DNA of 64,000 bases, taken from assembly GCF_000023065.1 (NCBI RefSeq), contig NC_012691.1:2648501-2712500 (forward strand). Direction: 5' to 3'. A program made the position numbers and the translations under genes. The notes below the pieces were generated by a model that ran no database searches, was not told where the DNA came from, and saw nothing but the letters and a program-made list of their open reading frames with translations. The DNA is from Tolumonas auensis DSM 9187. Its GTDB lineage: Bacteria > Pseudomonadota > Gammaproteobacteria > Enterobacterales > Aeromonadaceae. This document shows positions 34,925 to 43,537 of this stretch, in pieces; the first letter of the stretch is position 1, and every line of letters begins with the position of its first letter.

Positions 34925-36370
34925 TTACAGGAAGACACCGATGCTGATCACTAAGGTGATAAACAGGGTCAGAATCGCCATCAAGGGCCAGATGAATACC
35001 AGCCAGCGGTCATAGGAGACTCGCCCTATGGCCAGGCCGCCGATCACCACTGCGAAGGTTGGGTTGATCAGATTCACCAGGCCGTTGGCTGATTGATAGG
35101 CAGTTACAACTAAGTCGCGGCTGACATTAGCAAAGTCCGCCAGGGGGGCAAGAATGGGCATCGACAGTACCGCAAGGCCGGATGACGAAGGCACGAGGAA
35201 GCTCATGCCCGTCTCGATCCAGAACATCAGGTTGATGAAACCCAGTTCCGACATGTTGCTCAAGCGCATTTCAGCACTGTGCAAAATCGTATCAGCAATC
35301 ATGCCCTGTTCCATGATGACCACGATGCCTCGCGCTAGGCCAACGACCAGAGCTACGCCAAGCAGATCACGGGCGCCATCGACAAAGCTGCCGGCCAGCC
35401 TCTTCTCGCCCAGGCGGGCGACAACACCAACGACGATCGCAGCGGCCAGGAACAGAGCGCCCATCTTGTCCATCCACCAGTCCTGGGAGGAAACACCCCA
35501 GATCATGACCACGAAGGTCAGGGCGAAGATCACTAGTACCAGTTTCTGGGTCAGGCTCAGTTTGACGTCACCCAGATCATCATGCCCCTGTAGAAACAAC
35601 GTGCGGTGGGCATTGCGTTGTTTGGCCACGACGGAACGCGAAGGGTCGGCCTTGACCCGTTTTGCATAGCGCATCACATAGACGGCACAGATCACCAAAC
35701 CGCCAATCAGCAGCACTAGGCGCAGCAGCAGGCCATCGGTAAAAGGAATGTGGGCTGCATTGGAGGCGATCACAGTGGCAAAGGGATTGATGGTCGAGCC
35801 CAATACACCGATGCCTGAGCCGATCAGGATCACAGCCACCCCCGTCACGGCATCGTAGCCGGCGGCGATGATGATCGGGATCAAAATGACATAGAACGCC
35901 AGGGTCTCTTCAGCCATGCCATAGGTTGTGCCGCCAAGGGCGAACAAAGTCATCAGGATCGGGATCATCCAGATCTCTCGGCCCTCCAACCGCTGCATTG
36001 CGCTGCGAATACCGGTGTCGATCGAGCCGGTGGCATTCACTACGCCCAAAAAACCACCGAGAAATAGTATGAACAGCGCTACATCCACGGCGTTGGCGAC
36101 ATAGCTGTCTGGATCATAAAAACCCGCAGTGGGCGCCAGCAGAACGTCCATAAACCCCTGGGGGCTGGACTCGACCACTTGGTAAGTGCCAGGCACAGCC
36201 ACTTCGCGGCCGACCTCTTCATTCATGACCCGCTCATACTTTCCGGCGGGAATGATCCAAGTCAGCGCAGCAATCAAGACGATCAACAAAAGCAGAATGG
36301 TGTAAGCCGTTGGAAAGCGACTTGTCAGATCCTGCTCTAGGTTTTGCGCGGAAGCGCTTTCTTCAGCCAT
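34925..36370 (-). CDS. YfcC/ArcD-type transporter, probable arginine-ornithine exchanger
   Basis: A 481-residue polytopic membrane protein with about 12 helices of the YfcC (C4-dicarboxylate anaerobic carrier-like) family. Typical segments are AALTWIIPAGKYERV after the first helix, GSGIGVLGSTINPFAT, and SFLVPSSSGLAVLSMPIL. As the first gene of the ADI operon it most likely exchanges arginine for ornithine, the role ArcD has in other ADI operons; substrate is inferred from context. ATG 36370 has GAGAGGAA upstream and begins MAEESAS; the frame open to 36613 is not coding. Confidence 0.88.
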   Translation of the reverse strand: MAEESASAQNLEQDLTSRFPTAYTILLLLIVLIAALTWIIPAGKYERVMNEEVGREVAVPGTYQVVESSPQGFMDVLLAPTAGFYDPDSYVANAVDVALFILFLGGFLGVVNATGSIDTGIRSAMQRLEGREIWMIPILMTLFALGGTTYGMAEETLAFYVILIPIIIAAGYDAVTGVAVILIGSGIGVLGSTINPFATVIASNAAHIPFTDGLLLRLVLLIGGLVICAVYVMRYAKRVKADPSRSVVAKQRNAHRTLFLQGHDDLGDVKLSLTQKLVLVIFALTFVVMIWGVSSQDWWMDKMGALFLAAAIVVGVVARLGEKRLAGSFVDGARDLLGVALVVGLARGIVVIMEQGMIADTILHSAEMRLSNMSELGFINLMFWIETGMSFLVPSSSGLAVLSMPILAPLADFANVSRDLVVTAYQSANGLVNLINPTFAVVIGGLAIGRVSYDRWLVFIWPLMAILTLFITLVISIGVFL

Positions 36371-36893
36371 TGTGGATTTCCTCTCCGTGAGCCCATTGAG
36401 GGCTGCGATTGCGCAGCGAGTGTTATGACGTTCAGTCGATAAGTGGGTACTGATTATTGCCAATTGAAGATAGATGACCATAAAACAACCGTCCAGTCGT
36501 TTTTTTTGTAGAAAGAGGATTAAATGGCATTGAGTTGACATAGATCCATCAATGGCCAAAAAAACGCACAGAAATAGCTCTGTGATGCCTTCTGCTATGC
36601 CCGGAGCAGCCATAGAAGTTGTCGTCGGCCGGGACAGGCCAAAGTCATATACGGATCAAAGGTATGGAGGAGAGTGAGACTGTCTCAGGTAAGCTGCGCG
36701 TGCCATCATCGCCGACAACTCGCGCGTCATTCCCTGCTAGGGTCCGGCAAACACCCATGCGGGCGCCGTCTAGCGCACCACGCTGGTGCCGACCATAGCG
36801 ACATGAATATTCGCGTCAGACGCACACCAATTCGACGGACACGGCCGTATCCTTGTGTGCGTCCACTGCCTTGTCTGAGCCAGCGGCAGCTGC
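36371..36893. other. Upstream region of the ADI operon and gap to the lipase gene
   Basis: This 523-base stretch holds no convincing gene. It contains AGCCC/GGGCT forming a small hairpin (36391-36412) in the arcD leader, the operator-like sequence at 36483-36503, and beyond about 36,600 nothing I can interpret apart from small inverted repeats such as CACCA-CGC-TGGTG (36777-36789). A classical FNR/ANR box (TTGAT-N4-ATCAA) was looked for and not found. Confidence 0.5.
36483..36503 (-). promoter_or_regulatory. Operator-like site, ADI operon copy
   Basis: The 21 bases here, with core ACCGTCCAGTCGTTTT on the plus strand, are identical to 40670-40690 in the tetR/efflux intergenic region. The site lies 113 bases upstream of the transporter ATG and in the same orientation relative to its minus-strand operon as the other copy is to tetR. 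A shared 21-mer in two promoter regions of one cassette suggests binding of the same regulator, most simply the encoded TetR protein. Confidence 0.6.
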
Positions 36894-38837
36894 CTAGCGC
36901 GGGGTGAGCTGCTCTTCCCGCTGCGTCATATCCTCTTTCAGAATACGCTGGATCTCTAATATTGCGACCGCGCTCTGTTGCACGCTGTGCCCCGAAATGA
37001 TGACTTTCTCGGACTGCGCGCCGGGCAGGTGGGAGCTGCGGTAAGGCACAAGACCATCATCAGAATCAACGAGGGCCTCTTCGGCATTAGCCTGGGCCAC
37101 GATCGAGTGATAGTTCACCTGGGCAGAGATGGGAAAGTCCGCCGCCGCGCGCACGAAAGGATCGTTCTCGTCGAGGTTGTCGACGCTATTGGGGATATGC
37201 CCCAGGCTTTCGTGGCTGCTGGCCGCCGCATTGGGTGCTAGTGTGTGGGCGAGTTCTTCGAGCACCGTAACGGGGAAGCGAATGAATCCCGCCATCCAGC
37301 GCCCCAGGCGTCCACCTGCGACCGACGTGCCCCGGTGCGGTGCTGCGATGAAGATGGCGCGGCTGACATGCGGGAAGGGCTCGAAACGCAACATCGGATC
37401 TATGCGTTTGATCTGCTGCGGCGTCAGCCGACTGCGATCCGCAGCCAGCTGCACCAGCGACTGGTCGGTTGACGACACCATCAACCGCGCGATGACCCCG
37501 CCCATGCTATGCCCCACCAGTACAAGGTCGGACGATGCCGGCGCCTGGCCGGAAGGATCGAAATGCGCCAGCGTATCCCCGAGCGCTCTGCGAATCATCG
37601 CGTGGTTCAATGCGATCGGCATATTGGTCGGGTAGTAGACCTGCCAGATTTGGTAATGCTGGCGCAGCGCCTCATCGCCCAGGATTTCGTTGGCGAGTTC
37701 CACCCAGGCTTCCGGGCTACTGGCCAGTCCGTGCAGCATGACGATGATCCGTCGGTTCGGATCGTAGGGCTGCATCAGGTAGACGTGCGGACGGTCGATT
37801 CCACCCTCGCGCCCAAGCAGGCTGCGCAGCGACTGCCGGTTGAAGTTGGCGCGGGCCAGCCACAGTCCGTAGCCGGCGGTGAAATTGGCCGCCAGCGGTA
37901 CGCGCTGCCCGCGCAGCATGATGGCCGACTCCACATAGGGGTCATGCACCGTCAAACGGACAGTGCGGGTATGCAGCACGCTGTCCAGGTCGTCTCCGTC
38001 CGGGTGCAGCAGAATCGTCATGGACGGCGCGGGCATCTCGCTCCAGGGTAGAGGCTGCTGATTGCGTTTGGCCGCTGGATGGCCATCCCGGGTGGGGGCG
38101 GAAGTCAGGGGTTCGTCCGGCATGACCGCCACCAACTCGGCGCCGAAACCGTCGCGCCGGTAGAGGCTGCGCAGTCCGCGGAAAGACAGGGACGAGGCTG
38201 GCAGGAGTTCGGCTGGCACCGCCGTACTGCCCGGCAAGCGCGCGCTGCGCATATCCAGCTGCAGCTCCCAGCCTGCAATGTTCCAGCGGGTCTGCGCTGA
38301 CAACTGCGTAGACATTTGTTGCCGAACCTCGAACATCCCGGTGGCGGCACGTTCGACCGCATAGTTATACCAATCCCGCACTTGCGTCTGGCGATCCTCG
38401 AAGGCTCGCTCCCCAGGCGTATGGTCACCGAAGAACAGGTAGGCATAGGCATAACGAATGGTCTCAAGCCAGGCGGCTTGCTGCTCTGATCCGGGCTTCA
38501 TGGCCTGAGCCTGCGCCAGCCACAGTTCGGACAGTGCAGCCAGGCGTCGATCCGCGGCAACGCCGGTCACGGCGGCCAGGGCCTCGACGCAATCCGCTGA
38601 GATCGGTTTTGCGCAAGCCTGCGCATCCAATGCCGCCACCCTGATGGTCTGGGTCGTCGCATCGCTGAGTTTGCCGCGTGTCAGGATATCGCCGCGCTTG
38701 AGTTCGATGGCCTCGCCCGCATCCAGTGTATGAACCTCAACCACTGGGCCGAACTCACGCAGGATCGAGCAGCCCCCCAGCAACAGCGGGGCAATGACGA
38801 GCCACACTGCCATGCGGCAAGACTGCTGGAACCTCAT
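36894..38837 (-). CDS. Alpha/beta-hydrolase lipoprotein (lipase/esterase-like)
   Basis: A 647-residue lipoprotein with lipobox LGGC (residues 20-23). The N-terminal half is a helical region of unknown type. From about residue 360 an alpha/beta-hydrolase begins with IIVMLHGLASSPEAW (oxyanion strand), the nucleophile elbow GHSMGG, and later APHRGTSVAG and ISGHSVQQS, which probably supplies the catalytic His. Substrate unknown; membrane lipids or esters are plausible. It is the last gene of the tetR-DUF4105-hydrolase operon, overlapping DUF4105 by four bases. It begins with a signal peptide, so it acts in the envelope. Confidence 0.8.
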   Translation of the reverse strand: MRFQQSCRMAVWLVIAPLLLGGCSILREFGPVVEVHTLDAGEAIELKRGDILTRGKLSDATTQTIRVAALDAQACAKPISADCVEALAAVTGVAADRRLAALSELWLAQAQAMKPGSEQQAAWLETIRYAYAYLFFGDHTPGERAFEDRQTQVRDWYNYAVERAATGMFEVRQQMSTQLSAQTRWNIAGWELQLDMRSARLPGSTAVPAELLPASSLSFRGLRSLYRRDGFGAELVAVMPDEPLTSAPTRDGHPAAKRNQQPLPWSEMPAPSMTILLHPDGDDLDSVLHTRTVRLTVHDPYVESAIMLRGQRVPLAANFTAGYGLWLARANFNRQSLRSLLGREGGIDRPHVYLMQPYDPNRRIIVMLHGLASSPEAWVELANEILGDEALRQHYQIWQVYYPTNMPIALNHAMIRRALGDTLAHFDPSGQAPASSDLVLVGHSMGGVIARLMVSSTDQSLVQLAADRSRLTPQQIKRIDPMLRFEPFPHVSRAIFIAAPHRGTSVAGGRLGRWMAGFIRFPVTVLEELAHTLAPNAAASSHESLGHIPNSVDNLDENDPFVRAAADFPISAQVNYHSIVAQANAEEALVDSDDGLVPYRSSHLPGAQSEKVIISGHSVQQSAVAILEIQRILKEDMTQREEQLTPR

Positions 38838-39880
38838 GGAGATACCTCGTCGGCCGGCACGCCGGGCACACCTTGTCGAATCGACATCGAGAAGTCGTCT
38901 CCTGATGCGTCAGAGGCCAGTGCGCGTTCGTTGATGTGCCCCAGTGCCTGCAGTTCTGCGTAGCGATGGCCGGGCGTCAATCCGTGCAGGTCATGGATGT
39001 ATTCCGCAAAGTGTCCGGACAGCAGCAGGCGATAGTCCGCCGGCAACGCTGGCGCAATGAGCCGAGCCAGCTCGAATACGATGGTCGTGCAGTTACTGGT
39101 CAAGGTGTTGTAAAAGCGCGGTGTGCGCCGCAGTTCATTGGCCGCGTGCAGATACTCCAGAAACAACGCGCGGACATTCGCCTGACTCATCTGCAACCGA
39201 TAGAGATAAACGGCCTCGCCTCGCGCATTGCTGCGCGTACGCACAATGTCGCGCTCATCGGCGGCTACCAGGATCTGCTCGAACTGACGGAAGAATCCGC
39301 CGATCGCCGAGAAGGACTCGTGGCGCTCCTTGCGTATTTCCAGTGAGAACACCACCCGCTCGCCACCGTCGAAGCCGAACGACACCAGTGTGTGCGCAAT
39401 GTGCGGCCCCATCCAGTAGGAAAGTACCAGATCGGCGCTACGCAGGCGGGTAAGGTCGTAGGTACGGTTCTCCCAACGCGGCGTGTAATCGGTTTCACTG
39501 CGCCATTCGAAGTTGCGTACATTTTTCAGTTGAACATGATCGCCGTCGATCCTGGCCTCCAGCAACTGGGCGACATCGTCAGCCCATAGGCGGTGGTGCG
39601 AGGGCTGCAGGGTGCTCCACCACGCCGCCAGAATAGCGACGGCGCTTACGAATACCACTGCCGTGAAATTACATGACTTGCGGCTGAGCAGACCTGTCAG
39701 CGCCGCCACCATCGACAGTCCCGCGGCCGCCCACAGCGCGAGGGTGAACCAGCGAACAGCCGGCTGCGGCACCTGATGCCATAGAGCCAGTGCACCCCAT
39801 GCAGTCAGCAGTAGCACCGCAACCCCGGTCACCAGTCGCACAGGGAGGTGTCTGGCTTTTTGCCTTACCTTGCTCATCAA
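38834..39880 (-). CDS. DUF4105 family membrane protein
   Basis: A 348-residue protein with membrane helices at about 15-35, 42-62 and 68-88, and a periplasmic C-terminal DUF4105 domain that includes WADDVAQLLEARIDGD, PHIAHTLVSFGFDGG and a conserved NTLTSNCTTIV segment with an Asn-Cys pair. Function is not established; the domain has a peptidase-like Cys arrangement and is common in Gram-negative envelope operons. Overlaps of four bases on both sides tie it to tetR and the lipoprotein hydrolase. Confidence 0.8.
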   Translation of the reverse strand: MMSKVRQKARHLPVRLVTGVAVLLLTAWGALALWHQVPQPAVRWFTLALWAAAGLSMVAALTGLLSRKSCNFTAVVFVSAVAILAAWWSTLQPSHHRLWADDVAQLLEARIDGDHVQLKNVRNFEWRSETDYTPRWENRTYDLTRLRSADLVLSYWMGPHIAHTLVSFGFDGGERVVFSLEIRKERHESFSAIGGFFRQFEQILVAADERDIVRTRSNARGEAVYLYRLQMSQANVRALFLEYLHAANELRRTPRFYNTLTSNCTTIVFELARLIAPALPADYRLLLSGHFAEYIHDLHGLTPGHRYAELQALGHINERALASDASGDDFSMSIRQGVPGVPADEVSP

Positions 39881-40509
39881 GGCTGCAAGAGCTCAAGCAG
39901 CAGCTGCCGATGCGCATCTCGTACCTGCACGAGCTCTATGGAAGGGTTTCCCCTGGATAGCATTGACGAGTTCAGCCATAGCAGTGCGGGAGCGAGCGCC
40001 AGCGGGAAAAAGTGCTCGGTCAAGACACCCGGACGAATGATGCCCCGTTCTATGTTGCGTTGGATGATGAGCTGCGCCCGCTCTTTCAGTCCGTGAGCAA
40101 CTTCGTTGTGCCAACGCTGCACCAGCTCTGGTGTTCTGGCGCTTTCGGCCAGAAGCAGCCGGTAAATCGACATCGTGGCAGGGGAGCTAAAGGTCGCGTA
40201 TAGGCGATCCAGGTAGACATCTACCAGCTCTGGCAACGTCAGATCTTCATCCGGGAGCCAGCCCTGGAAATCGCAAATCTGCTTTGTCGTGCGTTCGAGC
40301 AAGGCATGAAAAATTTCTTCCTTGCTTTTGAAGTGGGCGTAGATACCAGCCTTGGACAAGCCTGCGCATTCCGCCAGGCGCTCCATTGACACGGCGTTGT
40401 ATGTCCGATCCGCAAACTCGATCAACGCCGCATCCAATATTTCCTCTCTCCTGGCCACAGAAGACAGATAGCGGCGCTTGCCTGGTACGTCGTCTTTGTT
40501 GGTTGGCAT
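39877..40509 (-). CDS. TetR/AcrR family transcriptional regulator
   Basis: A 210-residue repressor with the TetR N-terminal helix-turn-helix: RREEILDAALIEFADRTY, then MERLAECAGLSKAGIYAHFKSKEEIFHAL. The ligand domain fills the rest. ATG 40509 (MPTNKDD) is chosen; ATG 40548 would add 13 residues. It is divergent from the efflux operon and heads the operon with DUF4105 and the hydrolase. The layout is like CecR/YbiH next to ybhGFSR. The likely targets are the two identical 21-bp sites, in its own upstream region and before the ADI operon. The ligand is unknown. Confidence 0.88.
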   Translation of the reverse strand: MPTNKDDVPGKRRYLSSVARREEILDAALIEFADRTYNAVSMERLAECAGLSKAGIYAHFKSKEEIFHALLERTTKQICDFQGWLPDEDLTLPELVDVYLDRLYATFSSPATMSIYRLLLAESARTPELVQRWHNEVAHGLKERAQLIIQRNIERGIIRPGVLTEHFFPLALAPALLWLNSSMLSRGNPSIELVQVRDAHRQLLLELLQP

Positions 40510-40638
40510 ACAAAGGTCCCTGTTCAAAAATTGACTGGATTGTCCCATGGGCTGGTCACCGGTTCCACCATGGGCGCATGGTCAGCCCAGGCTGAGCACT
40601 TCCAACTGGCGGGTGTGCAGTGCCTAGTGAACGGCTAA

Positions 40639-40666
40639 TTGCGTTTTCGGGATTGTAACGTATAAT
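40639..40666 (+). promoter_or_regulatory. Possible promoter of the efflux operon
   Basis: TTGCGT (40639-40644) and a perfect TATAAT (40661-40666) are spaced by 16 bases. The operator-like 21-mer begins four bases after the -10 box and so would cover the transcription start, a typical position for repression. The -35 match is weak. Confidence 0.45.
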
Positions 40667-40669
40667 CAC

Positions 40670-40690
40670 AAACAACCGTCCAGTCGTTTT
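40670..40690. promoter_or_regulatory. Operator-like site, tetR/efflux copy
   Basis: Identical over 21 bases to 36483-36503. It is imperfectly symmetric, with a GAC-TG-GAC repeat on the minus strand. It lies 161 bases before the tetR ATG and 263 before the outer-membrane factor ATG, and directly downstream of the TATAAT box. It is the best candidate for the TetR binding site controlling both directions. Confidence 0.6.
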
Positions 40691-40952
40691 CTTTATAGTG
40701 TGCGATAACGTGCACTATTCGCAGGGACGCATACGAACCCGGAACGCCGGAAAATGAAGCAGGAGAGCCCCATCGACCGGTCGCTAGAGGCGAGAGTGCA
40801 GACATTAATAGGGAGGTGGCGTGAACAGCCATCAAAGTCGCGCTCGATTGCAGCGTTCGTTGGTGACCGACATGCCTGCGCGTCGCTGTACGTGGGCGGC
40901 TACTCCTCTACAACCAGGCCCTATCAGCCCGAACCCCGTACGGAACGTGATC

Positions 40953-42440
40953 ATGCCTCCAGCTTTTCCTTTATTGTCTGAGTTCAAATTGCGCACTGCC
41001 TCGCTGGCACTGAGCGCCGTCGTACTGACCGGCTGCATGTCGCTCGCTCCTGCTCCTGATACCCCGCCGCTGCCGGTACCCGAGGTTTGGCCTGGTCATC
41101 TTGAATCGAGCACCGAGGGTGCCCACGCGGGAGAACTTGCCTGGCAGGCCTACTTCACGGACCCTTTGCTGCAACGCCTCATCGAGACCGCGCTGGAGAA
41201 CAACCGCGATCTGCGCCTGGCCGCGCTGCGTGTCGAGGAAGCCAGCGCCGCATTCCGCATTCAGCGCTCGGATCGATTTCCTGCCGTGGGCGTGGGTGCC
41301 CAGGGTGGACGCGCCCGCGTCCCTGGCGATCTGAACATGTCGGGCCGGTCGCAGGTGGGCGGCGAATATCGGGCCGAGGTGGGTTTGAGCACCTGGGAGC
41401 TGGATCTGTGGGGCCGGGTCCGCAACCTGGAAGACGCCGCTCTGCAACGCTGGCTGGCTTCCGACGCGGCCCGCCAGGCCGTCCACCTGGCGCTAATCGC
41501 CCAGGTGGCCGACGGTTATCTTGGCTTGCGCGAGATAGACGAACGCGTGGCTATCGCCCGTCAAACCGTCGCGACCCGCGAGGAGTCCTATCGCATTTTC
41601 CGGCGCCGCGTTGAAGTCGGCTCGACCTCGAAGCTGGACCTCACTCAAGTCCAAACTTTGCTGAACCAGGCTCAGGCGCTGCTAACCCAGCTTGAGCAAG
41701 CACGCGCCACGCAACTGCACGCGCTGGCACTGCTGGTAGGTGCCGATCCTGGCCCGCTGCCCACCAAGGCACCCTTCGATGAAACAACGGTGCTGGCCGA
41801 ACTTCGGACCGGTCTGCCTTCGGAACTGCTGGTCAGTCGTCCGGACATCATTGCCGCCGAACACCAATTGCGCGCTGGCGATGCCAACATCGGGGCCGCC
41901 CGCGCGGCGTTCTTGCCGCGCATTGCGCTGACCGGCAGCTTCGGCACGGCCAGTTCCGATCTGGACGGCCTGTTCGATTCCGGCAGCCGCGCCTGGACCT
42001 TCATGCCCACCCTGTCGCTGCCCATCTTCGATGGCGGGCGGCGGCGCGCCAACCTGGAACTGAGCGAAGTGCGTCGTGACATCGCCGTTGCCGGCTACGA
42101 GAAGACCATTCAAACGGCCTTTCGCGAGGTGGCCGATGCACTGAGCGCCAAGTACTGGCTGGCTGAGCAATTGACGATCCAGCGGGCCAATCTGGAAGCG
42201 CAAAGCGAACGCGCGCGGCTGGCCCAGTTGCGCTACGACAACGGCTCGGCCGCTTTCCTGGAGGTGCTGGACGCCCAACGCGATCTGCTGGATGCCGGAC
42301 AACAACTGGTGCAGGCGCGCCGTGCGCTGCTGTCTAGCCAGGTGGCACTGTATGCCGCGCTCGGCGGCGGCACCCTCACCGCAACCGGCCAGGCGCAGAG
42401 TGCGACCTCGACGCCCGCTTCCACCCCATCAACCCGTTAA
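40953..42440 (+). CDS. Outer-membrane efflux lipoprotein (NodT/OprM-type)
   Basis: A 495-residue TolC-like outer-membrane factor. Signal peptide with lipobox LTGC (about residues 27-30). Two OEP repeats are visible: [25 protein letters not shown] in the first half, and [31 protein letters not shown] with [11 protein letters not shown] in the second. Start ATG 40953 gives the signal peptide directly. It forms the exit duct of a tripartite pump with the HlyD adaptor and the ABC proteins encoded next; 14 bases separate it from the adaptor gene. Confidence 0.92.
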   Translation: MPPAFPLLSEFKLRTASLALSAVVLTGCMSLAPAPDTPPLPVPEVWPGHLESSTEGAHAGELAWQAYFTDPLLQRLIETALENNRDLRLAALRVEEASAAFRIQRSDRFPAVGVGAQGGRARVPGDLNMSGRSQVGGEYRAEVGLSTWELDLWGRVRNLEDAALQRWLASDAARQAVHLALIAQVADGYLGLREIDERVAIARQTVATREESYRIFRRRVEVGSTSKLDLTQVQTLLNQAQALLTQLEQARATQLHALALLVGADPGPLPTKAPFDETTVLAELRTGLPSELLVSRPDIIAAEHQLRAGDANIGAARAAFLPRIALTGSFGTASSDLDGLFDSGSRAWTFMPTLSLPIFDGGRRRANLELSEVRRDIAVAGYEKTIQTAFREVADALSAKYWLAEQLTIQRANLEAQSERARLAQLRYDNGSAAFLEVLDAQRDLLDAGQQLVQARRALLSSQVALYAALGGGTLTATGQAQSATSTPASTPSTR

Positions 42441-42454
42441 GGCACGCCGAACCC

Positions 42455-43534
42455 ATGACTGTCTCCCCCTCTCTCAAGAAAAAACTCCTGGTCGCTGCCG
42501 CTGCAGCGGTTGTTGTCGCGCTGGCCTGGTGGGGCTGGACGAAGTTTGCCGATACCGGCCCCGGCGAAGGATTCGTCAACGGCAATGGCCGCATCGAAGC
42601 CACGGAGATCGACATCGCCACCAAGCTGCCCGGACGTATCGAAGACATTCTGGTCCGTGAAGGCGATTTCGTCTCAGCGGGCCAGCCACTGGCCAGGATG
42701 CAACTGGAAACGCTTGAGGCGCAGCGCGACGAAGCTTTCGCCATGCGTGAACAGGCCGAGCACTCGGTGACCGCAGCACAGGCCCAGGTGGCGCTGCGTG
42801 AAGCCGACGTGGTTGCGGCGCAGGCACTCGTCGGCCAGCGCGAGTCGGAGCTCGATGCCGCGCAACGGCGACTGAAACGTTCGCAGACATTATCCCAAGA
42901 AGGCGCCGCCTCGATACAAGAGTTGGACGATGACCGGGCGCGCGTGCGGGGCGCACAGGCGACGCTCGCGGCCAGCAAAGCACAGACCGCCGCTGCCCGC
43001 GCCGCGGTCGAGGCCGCCAAGGCGCAGCTCGTAGGCGCGAGGTCCAGCGTGTCCGCTGCCACGGCCAGCATCAACCGCATCGAAGCCGACATACGCGACA
43101 GCGAACTGCGCTCGCCGCGTGACGGTCGGGTGCAGGTGCGGGTGGCGCAACCCGGCGAGGTGCTGGGATCGGGCGGACGCGTCCTGAACCTGATCGACCT
43201 GTCGGACGTCTACATCACCTTCTTCCTGCCCGAGACCGTGGCCGGCCGCGTCGCGCTGGGTTCCGAGGTCCGCATCATTCTGGATGCCGCGCCGGAGTAT
43301 GTGATACCAGCCACTGTTTCCTTCGTCGCCAGCGCGGCGCAGTTCACCCCCAAAACGGTCGAAACCGCCAGCGAGCGGCAGAAGCTGATGTTCCGCGTGC
43401 GCGCGCAGATTTCGCAGGAGCTGCTGCGTGAACACCTGCAGCAGGTCAAGACCGGTTTGCCCGGCGTGGCCTGGGTCAAGCTCGACGCCAATGCCGAGTG
43501 GCCTCAAAACCTGTCCCTTCGCGTGCCGGAGTAA
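42455..43534 (+). CDS. HlyD-family membrane fusion protein
   Basis: A 359-residue adaptor with one N-terminal membrane helix (about 8-28), a biotinyl-lipoyl-like half ([20 protein letters not shown]), a long Ala/Gln/Glu-rich hairpin coiled coil (about 85-200), and a beta-domain containing [33 protein letters not shown]. It matches YhiI/YbhG-type adaptors that partner ABC exporters. The ABC fusion gene begins three bases after its stop. Confidence 0.92.
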   Translation: MTVSPSLKKKLLVAAAAAVVVALAWWGWTKFADTGPGEGFVNGNGRIEATEIDIATKLPGRIEDILVREGDFVSAGQPLARMQLETLEAQRDEAFAMREQAEHSVTAAQAQVALREADVVAAQALVGQRESELDAAQRRLKRSQTLSQEGAASIQELDDDRARVRGAQATLAASKAQTAAARAAVEAAKAQLVGARSSVSAATASINRIEADIRDSELRSPRDGRVQVRVAQPGEVLGSGGRVLNLIDLSDVYITFFLPETVAGRVALGSEVRIILDAAPEYVIPATVSFVASAAQFTPKTVETASERQKLMFRVRAQISQELLREHLQQVKTGLPGVAWVKLDANAEWPQNLSLRVPE

Positions 43535-43537
43535 GGT

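Larger units (their letters stand above)
40510..40952. other. Divergent regulatory region between tetR and the efflux operon
   Basis: 443 bases without a supported gene. It contains ACCATG-GGCG-CATGGT (40567-40582), nested inside TGGGCTG...CAGCCCA (40548-40554 and 40583-40589), a possible plus-strand promoter and the operator-like site described separately. A weaker, partial match to the same motif on the opposite strand (GACTGGA core at 40532-40538) lies just upstream of tetR. The frame of the outer-membrane factor is open from 40821, but that part lacks a signal sequence and is treated as non-coding leader. Confidence 0.5.

Noticed and set aside
36371-36613. N-terminal extension of the YfcC-like transporter
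   Set aside because: A good ribosome site and the expected N-terminus are at 36370; the extension has no family features and covers the operator region.
36371-36893. Search for an ANR/FNR box upstream of the ADI operon
   Set aside because: TTGAC and ATCAA half-sites occur at 36535-36539 and 36547-36551, but with seven rather than four bases between them and far from the start; not a valid box.
40821-40952. Longer N-terminus of the outer-membrane factor
   Set aside because: A lipoprotein signal must be near the start; ATG 40953 gives it directly, and the extension lies in the leader.
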